Notes: generated by a model not told the origin, from the sequence alone. 64,000 nt of DNA from Rhodobacter sp. (GCA_013821825.1 PNJK01000013.1:1-64000); one strand, 5' to 3'; shown: positions 18,675 through 28,196, numbered from the stretch's first letter. Made by a program: numbers and translations.

Positions 18675-19937
18675 ATGAACATCCTCATCCTAGGCTCCGG
18701 TGGCCGCGAACACAGCTTGGCCTGGGCAGTGAAGCAGAACCCCAAATGCGACCGGCTGATCGTGGCACCAGGGAATGCCGGCATCGCCCAGCTGGCCGAA
18801 TGCGCCGACATCGACATCCTGGACGGCGCCACCGTCGTGACCTTCTGCGAGGAAAACGCCGTCGACTTCGTTATCGTCGGACCCGAGGCCCCGCTCGCCG
18901 CCGGTGTCGCCGATGCCTGCCGTGCTGCGGGCCTGCTGACCTTCGGCCCCTCTGCCGCTGCCGCCCGGCTGGAGGCCTCGAAAGCCTTCACCAAGGAAAT
19001 CTGCGACGCCTGCGCTGCCCCGACCGCCGCTTACGCCCGCTTTACCGAAGCCAGCCCCGCCCGCGCCTATATCGCCGAAAAGGGCGCGCCGATCGTGGTC
19101 AAGGCTGACGGTCTTGCCGCGGGCAAGGGCGTGATTGTCGCGATGACCGAAGCCGAGGCGATTGCCGCCATCGACGACATGTTCGCCGGCGAATTCGGCG
19201 CGGCGGGGGCCGAGGTGGTGATCGAGGATTTCATGACTGGCGAAGAAGCCAGCTTCTTCATCCTGACCGATGGAACGGCCGCCCTGCCGATCGGCACCGC
19301 CCAGGACCACAAGCGCGTTGGTGACGGCGACACCGGGCCCAACACCGGCGGCATGGGCGCCTATTCCCCGGCCCCGGTCCTTACGGAAGCATTGCAGCAG
19401 CAGGCGATGGACCGGATCGTCCTGCCCACGATCCGTGAAATGGCGCGGCGTGGCACGCCCTATCAAGGTGTGCTTTATGCCGGGCTGATGATTGAAAACG
19501 GCGAGGCGAGGCTGGTCGAATACAACTGCCGCTTTGGCGACCCCGAAACCCAGGTCCTGATGATGCGGCTTGGCGCGCAGGCCCTTGACCTGATGCTGGC
19601 CTGCGCCAAAGGCGCGCTGGCACAGGCGCAGGTGAACTGGGCCGAGGATCACGCCCTGACCGTGGTCATGGCGGCGAACGGTTATCCCGGCACCTATGCC
19701 AGGGGCAGCCAGATCCGCAGGCTTGACACCCTGCCCGAGGACAGCCGCCACATGGTGTTTCACGCCGGCACCGCCGAACGGGACGGCGGCATCGTCGCCG
19801 CGGGCGGCCGGGTCCTGAACGTCACCGCACGGGGGACCACCCTGGCCGAAGCGCGGGAGGCCGCCTACGGGCTGGTCGACCGGATCGACTGGCCCGGTGG
19901 CTTCTGCCGCCGCGATATCGGCTGGCGCGCGCTTTAG
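18675..19937 (+). CDS. purD: phosphoribosylamine-glycine ligase
   Basis: 420 residues, the normal GARS length. Joins phosphoribosylamine and glycine with ATP in de novo purine synthesis. MNILILGSGGREHSLAWAV at the start and the ATP-grasp signature RFGDPETQ in the C-terminal half are clear, with KADGLAAGKGV in the nucleotide loop. Single gene, divergent from xseA. Confidence 0.97.
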   Translation: MNILILGSGGREHSLAWAVKQNPKCDRLIVAPGNAGIAQLAECADIDILDGATVVTFCEENAVDFVIVGPEAPLAAGVADACRAAGLLTFGPSAAAARLEASKAFTKEICDACAAPTAAYARFTEASPARAYIAEKGAPIVVKADGLAAGKGVIVAMTEAEAIAAIDDMFAGEFGAAGAEVVIEDFMTGEEASFFILTDGTAALPIGTAQDHKRVGDGDTGPNTGGMGAYSPAPVLTEALQQQAMDRIVLPTIREMARRGTPYQGVLYAGLMIENGEARLVEYNCRFGDPETQVLMMRLGAQALDLMLACAKGALAQAQVNWAEDHALTVVMAANGYPGTYARGSQIRRLDTLPEDSRHMVFHAGTAERDGGIVAAGGRVLNVTARGTTLAEAREAAYGLVDRIDWPGGFCRRDIGWRAL

Positions 19938-20088
19938 GCCGGTTGCGCGTCCGGGCCGGCTGGCGCGGCACGCACTCATTTCCCCGGTCGCCGGGGACTT
20001 GCGCCCACCTCCGGCGTTGCATAAGACACGCGCGGGTTGGGCCGACCCGATGCGGACGGCCCGATGTGGACGGTTCGTGGGAGGCACC

Positions 20089-21345
20089 ATGCCGCTTCTG
20101 GTGATGAAATTCGGCGGGACGTCGGTCGCCGATCTGGCGCGGATCCGCAACGCCGCCGAAAAGGTCAAGCGCGAGGTCGAGCGCGGCTATGACGTCATCG
20201 TCATCGTCAGCGCGATGTCCGGCAAGACAAACGAGCTTGTCGGCTGGGTCGAAAGCACCTCGCCCCTTTACGATGCCCGCGAATATGACGCCGTGGTTTC
20301 CAGCGGTGAAAACGTCACCGCCGGGCTGATGGCGCTGACCTTGCAGGAAATGGATGTCCCGGCGCGCAGCTGGCAAGGTTGGCAGGTGCCGATCCAGACC
20401 ACCTCGGCCCATGCCGCAGCGCGGTTCGTCGACATCCCCCGCGCCAATATCGACGCCAAGTTTGCCGAGGGCTTCAAGGTCGCGGTGGTCGCCGGTTTCC
20501 AGGGCGTCAGCCACGAAGGCCGCATCACCACCCTTGGTCGCGGCGGCAGCGACACCACGGCCGTCGCCTTTGCCGCCGCCTTCGCTGCAGAACGCTGCGA
20601 CATCTTTACAGACGTGGACGGCGTCTACACTACCGACCCCCGCATCACCTCCAAGGCACGCAAGCTTGACCGCATCGCTTTTGAAGAGATGCTGGAACTC
20701 GCTTCCCTTGGTGCCAAGGTCCTGCAGACCCGATCTGTCGAACTGGCGATGCGCTACAAGGTGCGGCTGCGGGTGCTGTCCTCCTTTGAAGATACCGACG
20801 AAAACTCTGGAACCCTGGTCTGCGACGAGGATGAAATCATGGAATCGAAAGTCGTCTCTGGCGTGGCCTATTCCCGCGACGAAGCGAAAATGACTCTGGT
20901 GCGGGTCGAAGACCGCCCCGGCATCGCTGCCGCGATCTTCGGCCCCCTTGCCGATGCGGGGGTGAACGTGGACATGATCGTCCAGAACATCTCCGAGACC
21001 GACGCGCCCGGCGACAAGCGTGCCTATACCGACATGACCTTCTCCTGCCCGACCAATCAGGTCGCCCGCGCGAAAAAGGCCATCGAGGATGCCCGTGACG
21101 CGGGCCGCTTCGTCTATGCCGACCTTGTGACCGACACCGATGTGGCCAAGCTTTCGGTCGTCGGCATCGGCATGCGCAGCCATGCCGGCGTCGCCGCCCG
21201 GATGTTCGCCGCCCTTGCCGCCGAGAATGTGAACATCAAGGTCATCACCACGTCAGAGATCAAGATTTCCGTGCTGATCGACCGGAAATACATGGAACTC
21301 GCCGTGCAGGCCCTGCACGACACGTTCGAGCTGGACAAGGCCTAG
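20089..21345 (+). CDS. lysC: aspartate kinase
   Basis: 418 residues from ATG 20089 (GGGAGG upstream). First step of the Asp family (Lys, Thr, Met). Kinase domain: VMKFGGTSVAD, SAMSGKTNEL, TLGRGGSDTTA, FTDVDGVYTTDPR. Two C-terminal ACT domains (about 265-418; RVEDRPGIAAAIF and GIGMRSHAGVAARMF) carry feedback control by Lys/Thr. In many alphaproteobacteria lysC is next to ptsP; here a small oxidoreductase-like gene and a remnant separate them. Confidence 0.96.
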   Translation: MPLLVMKFGGTSVADLARIRNAAEKVKREVERGYDVIVIVSAMSGKTNELVGWVESTSPLYDAREYDAVVSSGENVTAGLMALTLQEMDVPARSWQGWQVPIQTTSAHAAARFVDIPRANIDAKFAEGFKVAVVAGFQGVSHEGRITTLGRGGSDTTAVAFAAAFAAERCDIFTDVDGVYTTDPRITSKARKLDRIAFEEMLELASLGAKVLQTRSVELAMRYKVRLRVLSSFEDTDENSGTLVCDEDEIMESKVVSGVAYSRDEAKMTLVRVEDRPGIAAAIFGPLADAGVNVDMIVQNISETDAPGDKRAYTDMTFSCPTNQVARAKKAIEDARDAGRFVYADLVTDTDVAKLSVVGIGMRSHAGVAARMFAALAAENVNIKVITTSEIKISVLIDRKYMELAVQALHDTFELDKA

Positions 21346-21418
21346 GCGCCTTTCCCCGCCCTCTGGAAACAGAAGGGGGAGAATCGACGCGACTTCCGTT
21401 TTCTTTCGGAAAGGGGCT

Positions 21419-21464
21419 GGGGGCGTGCCGGGGCCAAGACATCCCGCATCCCCGGCACGCCCCC
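21419..21464 (+). terminator. strong GC hairpin after lysC
   Basis: A perfect 15-bp stem (GGGGGCGTGCCGGGG at 21419-21433, complement at 21450-21464) with a 16-nt loop lies 73 bp after the lysC stop. There is no U-tract, so it may act as an RNA-stabilising or Rho-assisted end. Confidence 0.6.
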
Positions 21465-21538
21465 CGCGCGGCGATCACTTGTGCCACGTAAAGGGCTCAG
21501 CTACACTTCTCAGGACGACCAGACCTGCGGAGGATGCA

Positions 21539-22210
21539 TTGCAACGCGTCTGCATCGTCGGGATATCCGGCAAACTCGGGCGCTACATGCTGCGCCACGC
21601 ACTGGATCGCGGCTACCGCGTGCAGGGCGTCTGTCGTCCGGAAAGCGTGGGGAAACTGGCCGAATACGCCGACCGCATAATGCTCTTTCCCGGCCGGACG
21701 GATGACCGCGCGGTCATCGCCAAGGCGCTTGCCGGTTGCGACGGGGTGCTTACCGTCCTCGTCCCCTTCGGTGTCGGCGGCTATGCCACCCACACCGCCG
21801 AAGCGGTGCTTGATCTGGCAGATCCCGGTGCGCGGCTGGTCTTTTCCTGCGGCTGGCACATCAGCATGGATGGCAAGGACAGCTATTCCCGCAGCCTGCG
21901 CCTGCAACTGGCGCTCTTCGGTCCGATTGCGCGGTTCTTCCGCTTTGCCGACATCGACGATCAGGTCCGCGCTTGCAGCCGCGTCTTCGCCTCGGACCGC
22001 GACTGGACGGTGGTGCGCGGCAGCGATCTGGAGGAAGGCGAAAGCGAAGGCCTTCCGCTGTGGTCGGAGCATGTCGGCGACCCGATCCTTGCGCTGAACC
22101 GCACCCGGCGGATCGATTTCGCGCTTTTCATGGTGGCAGCGTTGACCGACCCCACCCTGATTCACCGTGCCCCCGCCATCGTCAGCCGCCGCGCGGCAGC
22201 CTCGTCCTGA
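21539..22210 (+). CDS. NAD(P)-binding Rossmann protein (NmrA/SDR-like)
   Basis: 223 residues from TTG 21539, chosen because CGGAGGATGCA precedes it and the Rossmann strand follows at once (RVCIVGISGKLGRYML). The dinucleotide loop is G-x-S-G-K-L-G. VLTVLVPFGVGGYATHTAEAVLDLA and VVRGSDLEEGE resemble atypical SDR (NmrA) proteins that act as oxidoreductases or redox sensors. No catalytic Tyr-x3-Lys is evident, so an enzymatic role is not claimed. Confidence 0.7.
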   Translation: MQRVCIVGISGKLGRYMLRHALDRGYRVQGVCRPESVGKLAEYADRIMLFPGRTDDRAVIAKALAGCDGVLTVLVPFGVGGYATHTAEAVLDLADPGARLVFSCGWHISMDGKDSYSRSLRLQLALFGPIARFFRFADIDDQVRACSRVFASDRDWTVVRGSDLEEGESEGLPLWSEHVGDPILALNRTRRIDFALFMVAALTDPTLIHRAPAIVSRRAAASS

Positions 22211-22273
22211 CCCCTTCGACTGCAACTTGCCTGCCGCGATCTGAGCATTTGCCGGAATTCGAACCAATTGTTC

Positions 22274-22640
22274 GACGGAAGTCTTATCCTTCGCCGTCAC
22301 ACCCCTGACACCAACGAGGTCACCGACGCCGATCTGGACGAATGCACCGGCTATGCCGGCCCGACCGCGGAGTTTCCGCACGGGATCTGCCACGACCACC
22401 TGACCACCGAAAAGGCGCCCCACTCCGTCGACTGCTGCCACGGTCAAGTTGACGCCCCGCTGACCATGTTGGCCGGTCCCGGCGACCCTGGCGGCGCCCC
22501 CCCCCGATTTCGCCGCCATCGCCAAGATCTTGGGTGTCGGTCAGCACGACCTGATGGATGAGCTCGACGCCCAGCGCGCGGCGATGCGTACGCCCCCCGG
22601 ACTCCAAGCCAGCACAAGCCTGTTTTCGGCTCTCCCCTTC
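22274..22640 (+). pseudogene. remnant of a YHYH-domain protein
   Basis: The frame reads LDECTGYAGPTAEFPHGICHDHLTTEKAPHSVDCCHG (22334-22447 region, in parts), which fits the YHYH family consensus (LDECNG...PTAEFP.GIYHYH...PY...CYHG) except that four tyrosines are now C, D, H and C. After a C9 run (22497-22505) a +1 shift is needed to continue as DFAAIAKILGVGQHDLMDEL, a plausible family C-terminus. The N-terminus and signal peptide are absent. A decayed gene between lysC and ptsP; the remaining sequence of this gap shows nothing else. Confidence 0.5.
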
Positions 22641-22693
22641 ATCCCGAAACTCACTTATAGCTTGAGGAAGTTGACAAGGGTGAAGGGGTTAGA

Positions 22694-24937
22694 ATGCCCG
22701 AACGGACGGAAAGCGACAGTCGCAAGCTTCTGCGCCGTCTGCGCGACACCCTTGCCGTCCCCGGCAAGGGGCAGGACCGGCTTGACCAGATCACCCACCT
22801 CATCGCTGACAGCATGGGGACCGAGGTCTGCTCGATCTACCTCTTCCGCGATCCGGAAACGCTGGAGCTTTGTGCCACCGAAGGCCTGAAGAAGGCCGCC
22901 GTCCACAAGACCCGTATGAAGCTGGGCGAAGGCCTCGTCGGCCGCGTCGCCCGCAGCGGCATGCCGGTCAACACTGCCAACGCCCCCTCGGAACGCGGCT
23001 TTCGCTATATGCCCGAAACGGGGGAAGAACTTTACTCTTCCTTCCTGGGCATCCCGATCCAGCGGGTTGGCGAAAAGCTGGGCGTGCTGGTCGTGCAGTC
23101 GAAGACCGCCCGACAGTTTTCCGAAGATGACATCTATGCGTTGGACGTCGTGGCCATGGTGCTGGCCGAGATGACCGAACTTGGCGCCTTCACCGGTGAA
23201 GAAGGCGGCATGCGCGCGCTTCACAAGCAACCGGTGATGCTGCGCGGCACCTCGGGTCAGGAAGGCGCCGCCGAAGGCCGGGTCTGGCTGCACGAACCCC
23301 GCGTCGTGATCACCAACCCCGTCGCCGACGACCCCCTGACCGAGATCGACCGCATCCGCGACGCCGTGGGCCAGCTGCGCGTTTCAGTCGACGACCTGTT
23401 GTCCGCCGAAAGTCTGGACAAGGAGCAGAAGGCCGTCCTTGAAGCCTACCGGATGTTCGCCCATTCCCGCGGCTGGCTGCGCCGGATGGAAGAGGACATC
23501 ATGCGCGGCCTCTCGGCCGAGGCCGCGGTGGAAAAGGAACAGTCCGCCGCCCGCGCCCGCTTTGAACAGGTGCCCGACGCCTACTTGCGCGAACGGCTGT
23601 CCGATCTTGACGACCTCTCGAACCGCCTCTTGCGCATCCTGACCGGTCAGGGCCGCGACACCGGCGCCGAGATGCCTGAAAACCCCGTCCTTGTCGCCCG
23701 CAACATCGGTCCCGCCGAACTTCTGGAATACGGGCGCAAGTTGAAGGGCGTCGTCATGGACGAAGGCAGCGTCAGCAGCCATGCGGCTGTCGTCGCCCGC
23801 GCGCTGTCCATCCCGCTGGTGATCAACACCGAACGCATCACCGCCGAGGCGCTGAACGGCGACCCGATCCTTGTCGACGGCGATCAGGGCGTCGTCCACC
23901 TCCGCCCCGAGGAGGCCGTCGCCCGCGCCTTCCGCGACAAGATCGCCATGCAGGCCGAGGCGCAGAAACGCTACGCCTCGCTCCGGAGACTTCCCGCAAC
24001 GACAACCTGCGGCACCACCATCGCGTTGCACATGAATGCAGGGCTGATGGCCGACCTGCCCAGCCTTGAAAGCTCGGGCGCCGAAGGGGTCGGGCTCTTC
24101 CGCACCGAATTGCAGTTCCTCGTCCGTTCCAAGATGCCACAGCGCGCCGAACTGGCCCGGCTTTATGCCCGGGTGATGGACGCAGCCAAGGGCCAGCGCG
24201 TCGCCTTCCGAACGCTGGACATCGGGTCGGACAAGGTGCTGCCCTACCTCAAGCCGCAGGACGAACCGAACCCCGCAATGGGCTGGCGGGCGGTACGCGT
24301 CGGCCTCGACAAGCCCGGCGTTCTTCGGATGCAGTTGCAGGCCCTGATCCGCGCGGCAAACGGGCGGCACCTGACGGTGATGTTCCCGCTGGTCACCGAA
24401 CTGACCGAATTCCAGCAGGCCCGCGCCCATGTGCTGCGGGAACTGCACCGCGAAAAATCGCTTGGCCACCCGGTTCCGGAAAAGGTCGAGATCGGCGCGA
24501 TGATGGAAACGCCGTCGCTGGCTTTCGCGCCGAGAGCCTTCTTTGAACTGACCGATTTTGTATCCGTCGGCGGCAATGACCTGAAGCAGTTCTTCTTCGC
24601 TGCCGACCGCGAAAACGAACTGGTCCGCCGCCGCTATGACACGCTGAACCTGTCCTTCCTGACCTTCCTGGAACAGATCGTCGCCCGCTGCGCCGAGACG
24701 GACACGCCGCTTTCTTTCTGCGGCGAAGACGCGGGCCGCCCGATCGAAGCATTGGCCCTGGCCGCGATCGGCTTTCGCAGCCTCTCGATGCGCCCGGCCT
24801 CGGTTGGCCCGGTCAAGGCACTTCTGCGCCGGGTGAGCCTGACCGAGGCGCACGCCGTCATCGACAGGGCCCGCGAAGAAGGGGCGGAAAGCGCAAGGCC
24901 GCTGCTGATGGACTGGCTGGCGTCGCAGGGCGGCTGA
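22694..24937 (+). CDS. ptsP: PEP-protein phosphotransferase PtsP (EI-Ntr)
   Basis: 747 residues. First phosphotransferase of the nitrogen-related PTS: it takes phosphate from PEP and passes it to NPr. Order: GAF domain (about 25-165), PTS EI N-domain, phospho-His in SSHAAVVARAL (about H363), then the PEP-binding barrel with GVGLFRTELQFL, MVMFPLVTE-like MFPLVTELTEFQ, VEIGAMMETPSLA and SVGGNDLKQF. In this last motif the usual T of GTNDL is G. It generally signals nitrogen or carbon state. Confidence 0.96.
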   Translation: MPERTESDSRKLLRRLRDTLAVPGKGQDRLDQITHLIADSMGTEVCSIYLFRDPETLELCATEGLKKAAVHKTRMKLGEGLVGRVARSGMPVNTANAPSERGFRYMPETGEELYSSFLGIPIQRVGEKLGVLVVQSKTARQFSEDDIYALDVVAMVLAEMTELGAFTGEEGGMRALHKQPVMLRGTSGQEGAAEGRVWLHEPRVVITNPVADDPLTEIDRIRDAVGQLRVSVDDLLSAESLDKEQKAVLEAYRMFAHSRGWLRRMEEDIMRGLSAEAAVEKEQSAARARFEQVPDAYLRERLSDLDDLSNRLLRILTGQGRDTGAEMPENPVLVARNIGPAELLEYGRKLKGVVMDEGSVSSHAAVVARALSIPLVINTERITAEALNGDPILVDGDQGVVHLRPEEAVARAFRDKIAMQAEAQKRYASLRRLPATTTCGTTIALHMNAGLMADLPSLESSGAEGVGLFRTELQFLVRSKMPQRAELARLYARVMDAAKGQRVAFRTLDIGSDKVLPYLKPQDEPNPAMGWRAVRVGLDKPGVLRMQLQALIRAANGRHLTVMFPLVTELTEFQQARAHVLRELHREKSLGHPVPEKVEIGAMMETPSLAFAPRAFFELTDFVSVGGNDLKQFFFAADRENELVRRRYDTLNLSFLTFLEQIVARCAETDTPLSFCGEDAGRPIEALALAAIGFRSLSMRPASVGPVKALLRRVSLTEAHAVIDRAREEGAESARPLLMDWLASQGG

Positions 24938-24972
24938 CCGGAGGTTTCTTGCCGGCCGGGCCGGCCATGCCC

Positions 24973-26238
24973 TCAGCCTCCGGCCTTTGCCTCGATCAGC
25001 CCGGCATGGGCAAAGTGGTCCAGAAGCCGGCCAAGATCTGCGGCGATCCGGTCATGCCCTACCTCCGGGAAGGTATCGACCAGCAGCGTCTCCAATTCCG
25101 GCCGCGTCACCGGCACGTCCAGTACCCCCCAGATAGCGGCGGCGATTGGGTCCATCCGGTGAATTGCCCAGCCTTCCACATCGGCCAGGTAAAGACTGCC
25201 GCCGATGGTCCGCTCGACCGTGCCCTGCCTTTGTCCAAGAAGCGCATCCGGGGCCCGGGCCCTCCGCACGCCTTGGCCGATGCCGGCCTTCCGGAATGGC
25301 AGGGCTGGCGCCGGTGCGTCCGGCGCGCCGATGTCCGGCCAGCGGGAAAAGGCGGTTTCAAGACAGGCAACCGCATCGGAAAGCGCCGAAAAGGAAAGCC
25401 TGAACACGGGCAGGTTCGACAATGACGCGGCCATGGCCTGAAGAATGTCGGCGGAATGCCGGTCGCGGGTAAAGTTCTGATGCAACAGCGCATCCATGGC
25501 GACATCCGGCGTGACAGGGCATAGGCGCGCCGGAACAGGCACCTCATGTCGGTCAAGGATTACGAAGGCCCCGACTGGCAAGGCGGCACCCTGCGCGGGC
25601 TGCCCCTTCAGTGTGAGGTACTTGTATTGCCGGTTCCGGGGGCCGTCCAAAGCATCCACCCAATCGCGGAAGCCCCTTTCGATGCTCGCGGGCAATGGCA
25701 GACGCAGACGCGGTGCGATGCCCATGGAATAGCCGAAGGCGCGGTTGTCCGCCGCGAAGCACAACGGCAGCACATCGTCACCGTAAAGCGCATGCCCGGC
25801 CCGGGCGAGAGCGACAGAAAGCGTGCTCTTTCCCGCCCGCCTGACACTCGGGAACACCACCAATCGCCCCGCCATCGCCACGCCCGCTGCGTGCAGGCAG
25901 ATCAGGCTTGGATCCTCGGCCGGCAGGGCCAGTGCAAGGGCCGCAATCATGTCACACAGCGCATTGACCGGATCATGCCGGCGCGCAGGCGTTGCCTCGA
26001 CATGGCTTTGGCACAACAGCAGGGACTCGCCCGCGTCGGACCGGATCGAGAAGAAGGGTACTGCAGCCGGATCGGCTTCCCGAAACTCATGCGGCCATCC
26101 GGCCGCCACCACCGGCAAAAGCAGCCGGACAGCTTCGGCCCCGTCCAAGCGAAGCGGCGCTGCGATCCCCCGAAAGACGATATCCTGCGCCACTGGACCT
26201 GCCCTTGCCTCTCCCTTCAGTTCAGTAGGCCGCGCCAA
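24973..26238 (-). CDS. HPr-kinase-like protein fused to a PqqD/RRE domain
   Basis: 421 residues from TTG 26238; no better start exists after the in-frame TGA that ends the upstream gene 18 nt away. No clear SD, so coupling to the upstream gene is likely. Residues about 110-260 resemble HprK-type kinases: LHAAGVAM, the P-loop-like PSVRRAGKSTL (130-140, first Gly of GxxxxGKS is Ser) and GDDVLPL (153-159). Residues about 340-420 are a PqqD-like domain (GGSLYLADVEGWAIHRMDP, AAAIWGVLD, ELETLLVDTFPE, DLGRLLDHFAHAGLIE), the fold that binds leader peptides in RiPP pathways. HprK homologues phosphorylate peptide serines in lasso-peptide clusters. With the serine-rich neighbour, a peptide kinase is plausible (inference). 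Confidence 0.75.
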   Translation of the reverse strand: MARPTELKGEARAGPVAQDIVFRGIAAPLRLDGAEAVRLLLPVVAAGWPHEFREADPAAVPFFSIRSDAGESLLLCQSHVEATPARRHDPVNALCDMIAALALALPAEDPSLICLHAAGVAMAGRLVVFPSVRRAGKSTLSVALARAGHALYGDDVLPLCFAADNRAFGYSMGIAPRLRLPLPASIERGFRDWVDALDGPRNRQYKYLTLKGQPAQGAALPVGAFVILDRHEVPVPARLCPVTPDVAMDALLHQNFTRDRHSADILQAMAASLSNLPVFRLSFSALSDAVACLETAFSRWPDIGAPDAPAPALPFRKAGIGQGVRRARAPDALLGQRQGTVERTIGGSLYLADVEGWAIHRMDPIAAAIWGVLDVPVTRPELETLLVDTFPEVGHDRIAADLGRLLDHFAHAGLIEAKAGG

Positions 26239-26256
26239 AGGGGGATGGTCAAGAAA

Positions 26257-26526
26257 TCAGGGCTGCGTGCATTCGGTGTCGGACGGGCCCGAGCAGGTGC
26301 TCGGTGTGCTGGCGTCGCTGGATGAGGACGGCGCGCTTGGCTCGGACGATCCGCTCGCCTCGGAAGGGGCACTTGAGCTGCTGGCCGGGCTTGAACTGCT
26401 TGCTTCGCTTGCCCGAGCAACACTCAGGGTGGTCAACGCGGGTGCTGCATAGGCGCCTAATGCCAAGGCTCCGATCCCGACAAGGGTCTTGCGGCGCGAC
26501 AGGGTAGTCTCGTTTGAATCGCTCAT
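26257..26526 (-). CDS. Tat-type exported serine-rich 89-residue protein
   Basis: Start ATG 26526 with a strong AAGGAG site. Residues 1-39: MSDSNETTLSRRKTLVG then a hydrophobic core to SVARA, i.e. a twin-arginine-type signal (SRRKTL) with cleavage near residue 39. The remaining roughly 50 residues contain 21 Ser plus Pro, Ala, Thr and acidic residues in SSSS blocks, and end with two Cys in a CSGPSDTEC-like tail. It is in the same frame as, and 18 nt before, the kinase/PqqD gene. Candidate substrate of that protein; otherwise a low-complexity surface peptide. No homologue recognised. Confidence 0.7.
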   Translation of the reverse strand: MSDSNETTLSRRKTLVGIGALALGAYAAPALTTLSVARASEASSSSPASSSSAPSEASGSSEPSAPSSSSDASTPSTCSGPSDTECTQP

Positions 26527-26717
26527 TTCCGTCTCCTTTTTCCCCCACGGTCCCCTACGGTATGGCACCGTGCTCTCTCTTGGTAAGTGTCGAATTGCGG
26601 CAAGAAAAAGGCGATTGCTGCCGGCAATTGGTTTAGATGGGCGAATTAAACCATAGGTATATGGGCTTTCCTGCCGATCTGGGCCCCCTCGGGGCAGCAG
26701 CGATAGTTCAAAGGCCC

Positions 26718-28196
26718 TCAGCCTGTGCTGAACAGCTTTGCATGCACCTTGCGCAACTCGGCCTTCTGGACCTTCCCCATCGCATTCCTCGGCAAATCCG
26801 CCAGCACCAGCACCCGCTTTGGAATCTTGAACGCCGCCAGCCTTTCGCGCAGCGCCACGCGGACGCCCTCCGCGTCCAGCATGTCGTCCGCCACTGGGAC
26901 CACGCAGGCCACCACCGCCTCGCCGAAATCCGGATGCGGCACGCCGATGACGGCCGAGGCTGCGACGCCCGCAAGATCGTCCAGCGCCGCTTCGACCTCG
27001 GCCGGGTAAACGTTCAGACCCCCGGTGATCACCAGATCCTTTGCCCGGCCAAGGATCGACAGATACCCTTCGGCATCGAACGCCCCCAGATCACCGGTGA
27101 CAAACCAGCCGCCCTCGCGAAACTCTTTCGCCGTCTGCTCCGGCATCCGCCAATAGCCGCCAAAGACGTTCGGCCCCCTGACCTCGATCTCCCCCGCCTC
27201 GCCCACGGGAACCACGCCCGCCGGCCCTGTCACCCGAACCTCTACCCCCGGCAGAGGCATCCCCACGGTCCCCGCCCGCCGGTCGCCGTCGTAGGGGTTC
27301 GAGGTAATCATGTTCGTCTCGGTCATCCCGTAGCGCTCAAGGATGGCCTGCCCGGTCCGGTCGCGCCATTCGGCGTGGGTCGCGGGCGAAAGGGGTGCCG
27401 ATCCGCTGACGAAAAGCCGGATGTGGTCGCAGACTGCAGGGGTCAGGCGCGGGTCGGCCAGCAGGCGGGTATAGAAAGTCGGCACCCCCATCATCACGCT
27501 GGCCGCAGGAAGGGCGTCCAGCACCGCATCCGGGCTGAACGCGCGCTGGAAGATCATCGAGGCCCCGGCGTAAAGCACGCAGTTCGTCGCGACGAACAGG
27601 CCATGCGTGTGAAAGACGGGCAGCACATGCAACAGCACATCGGACTCGGTGAACCGCCAAAACTCCACCAAGGTCCCGGCGTTCGAGGCGAGGTTCAGAC
27701 GGCTGAGCATCACCCCCTTCGACCGCCCGGTCGTGCCCGAGGTGTAAAGGATCGCCGCCAGATCACCGGGCGAAGGAACGGGATCGGCAAATTCTGCCGG
27801 GGCAGAACCCGCCATGCCAAGGAAGTCATCCAGAGCCATCGCCCGAACGCCCTTTTCGCCAATCGCCGCCACCCGGGAGCTTTCGACCAGCGCCAGCGCC
27901 GGTTCGGCATCGGTCAGGAAATGCGCGGTCTCGGGGACGGTGTAGCCCGGATTCACCGGCAGAAAGACCACCCCGGCCCGCAGGCAGGCGAGATAAAGCG
28001 ACAGCACTGCCTCGCGTTTTTCCACCTGAAGCAGCAACCGGTCGCCCTTGACCAGCCCAAGACCTGCCAGCGCATTGGCCATGCGCCCGGTCTCGGCCAG
28101 AAGATCGGCATAGCTGACGGGGGCCACGCCTTGCAGCCAGACGCGGCCCGGCATCGCGGCCTTTGCTTTCAAGGTCTCGATCACATCCACGGACAT
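26718..28196 (-). CDS. matB: malonyl-CoA synthetase
   Basis: 492 residues, ANL superfamily. Activates malonate to malonyl-CoA with ATP. AMP-binding motif ILYTSGTTGRSKGVMLS, motif ERYGMTETNMI (typical of MatB), GWFVTGDLGAFD and the C-terminal catalytic Lys in RNAMGKVQK are present. No malonyl-CoA decarboxylase (matA) is adjacent, so it may feed fatty-acid or polyketide synthesis. Start ATG 28196 gives MSVDVIETLKAK. Confidence 0.88.
   Translation of the reverse strand: MSVDVIETLKAKAAMPGRVWLQGVAPVSYADLLAETGRMANALAGLGLVKGDRLLLQVEKREAVLSLYLACLRAGVVFLPVNPGYTVPETAHFLTDAEPALALVESSRVAAIGEKGVRAMALDDFLGMAGSAPAEFADPVPSPGDLAAILYTSGTTGRSKGVMLSRLNLASNAGTLVEFWRFTESDVLLHVLPVFHTHGLFVATNCVLYAGASMIFQRAFSPDAVLDALPAASVMMGVPTFYTRLLADPRLTPAVCDHIRLFVSGSAPLSPATHAEWRDRTGQAILERYGMTETNMITSNPYDGDRRAGTVGMPLPGVEVRVTGPAGVVPVGEAGEIEVRGPNVFGGYWRMPEQTAKEFREGGWFVTGDLGAFDAEGYLSILGRAKDLVITGGLNVYPAEVEAALDDLAGVAASAVIGVPHPDFGEAVVACVVPVADDMLDAEGVRVALRERLAAFKIPKRVLVLADLPRNAMGKVQKAELRKVHAKLFSTG

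Noticed and set aside
24694-26238. HPr kinase-like protein near ptsP as a true PTS regulator (HprK)
   Set aside because: The PqqD domain, altered P-loop and serine-rich partner do not fit canonical HprK; nearness to EI-Ntr is probably accidental because lysC-ptsP neighbourhoods are conserved on their own.
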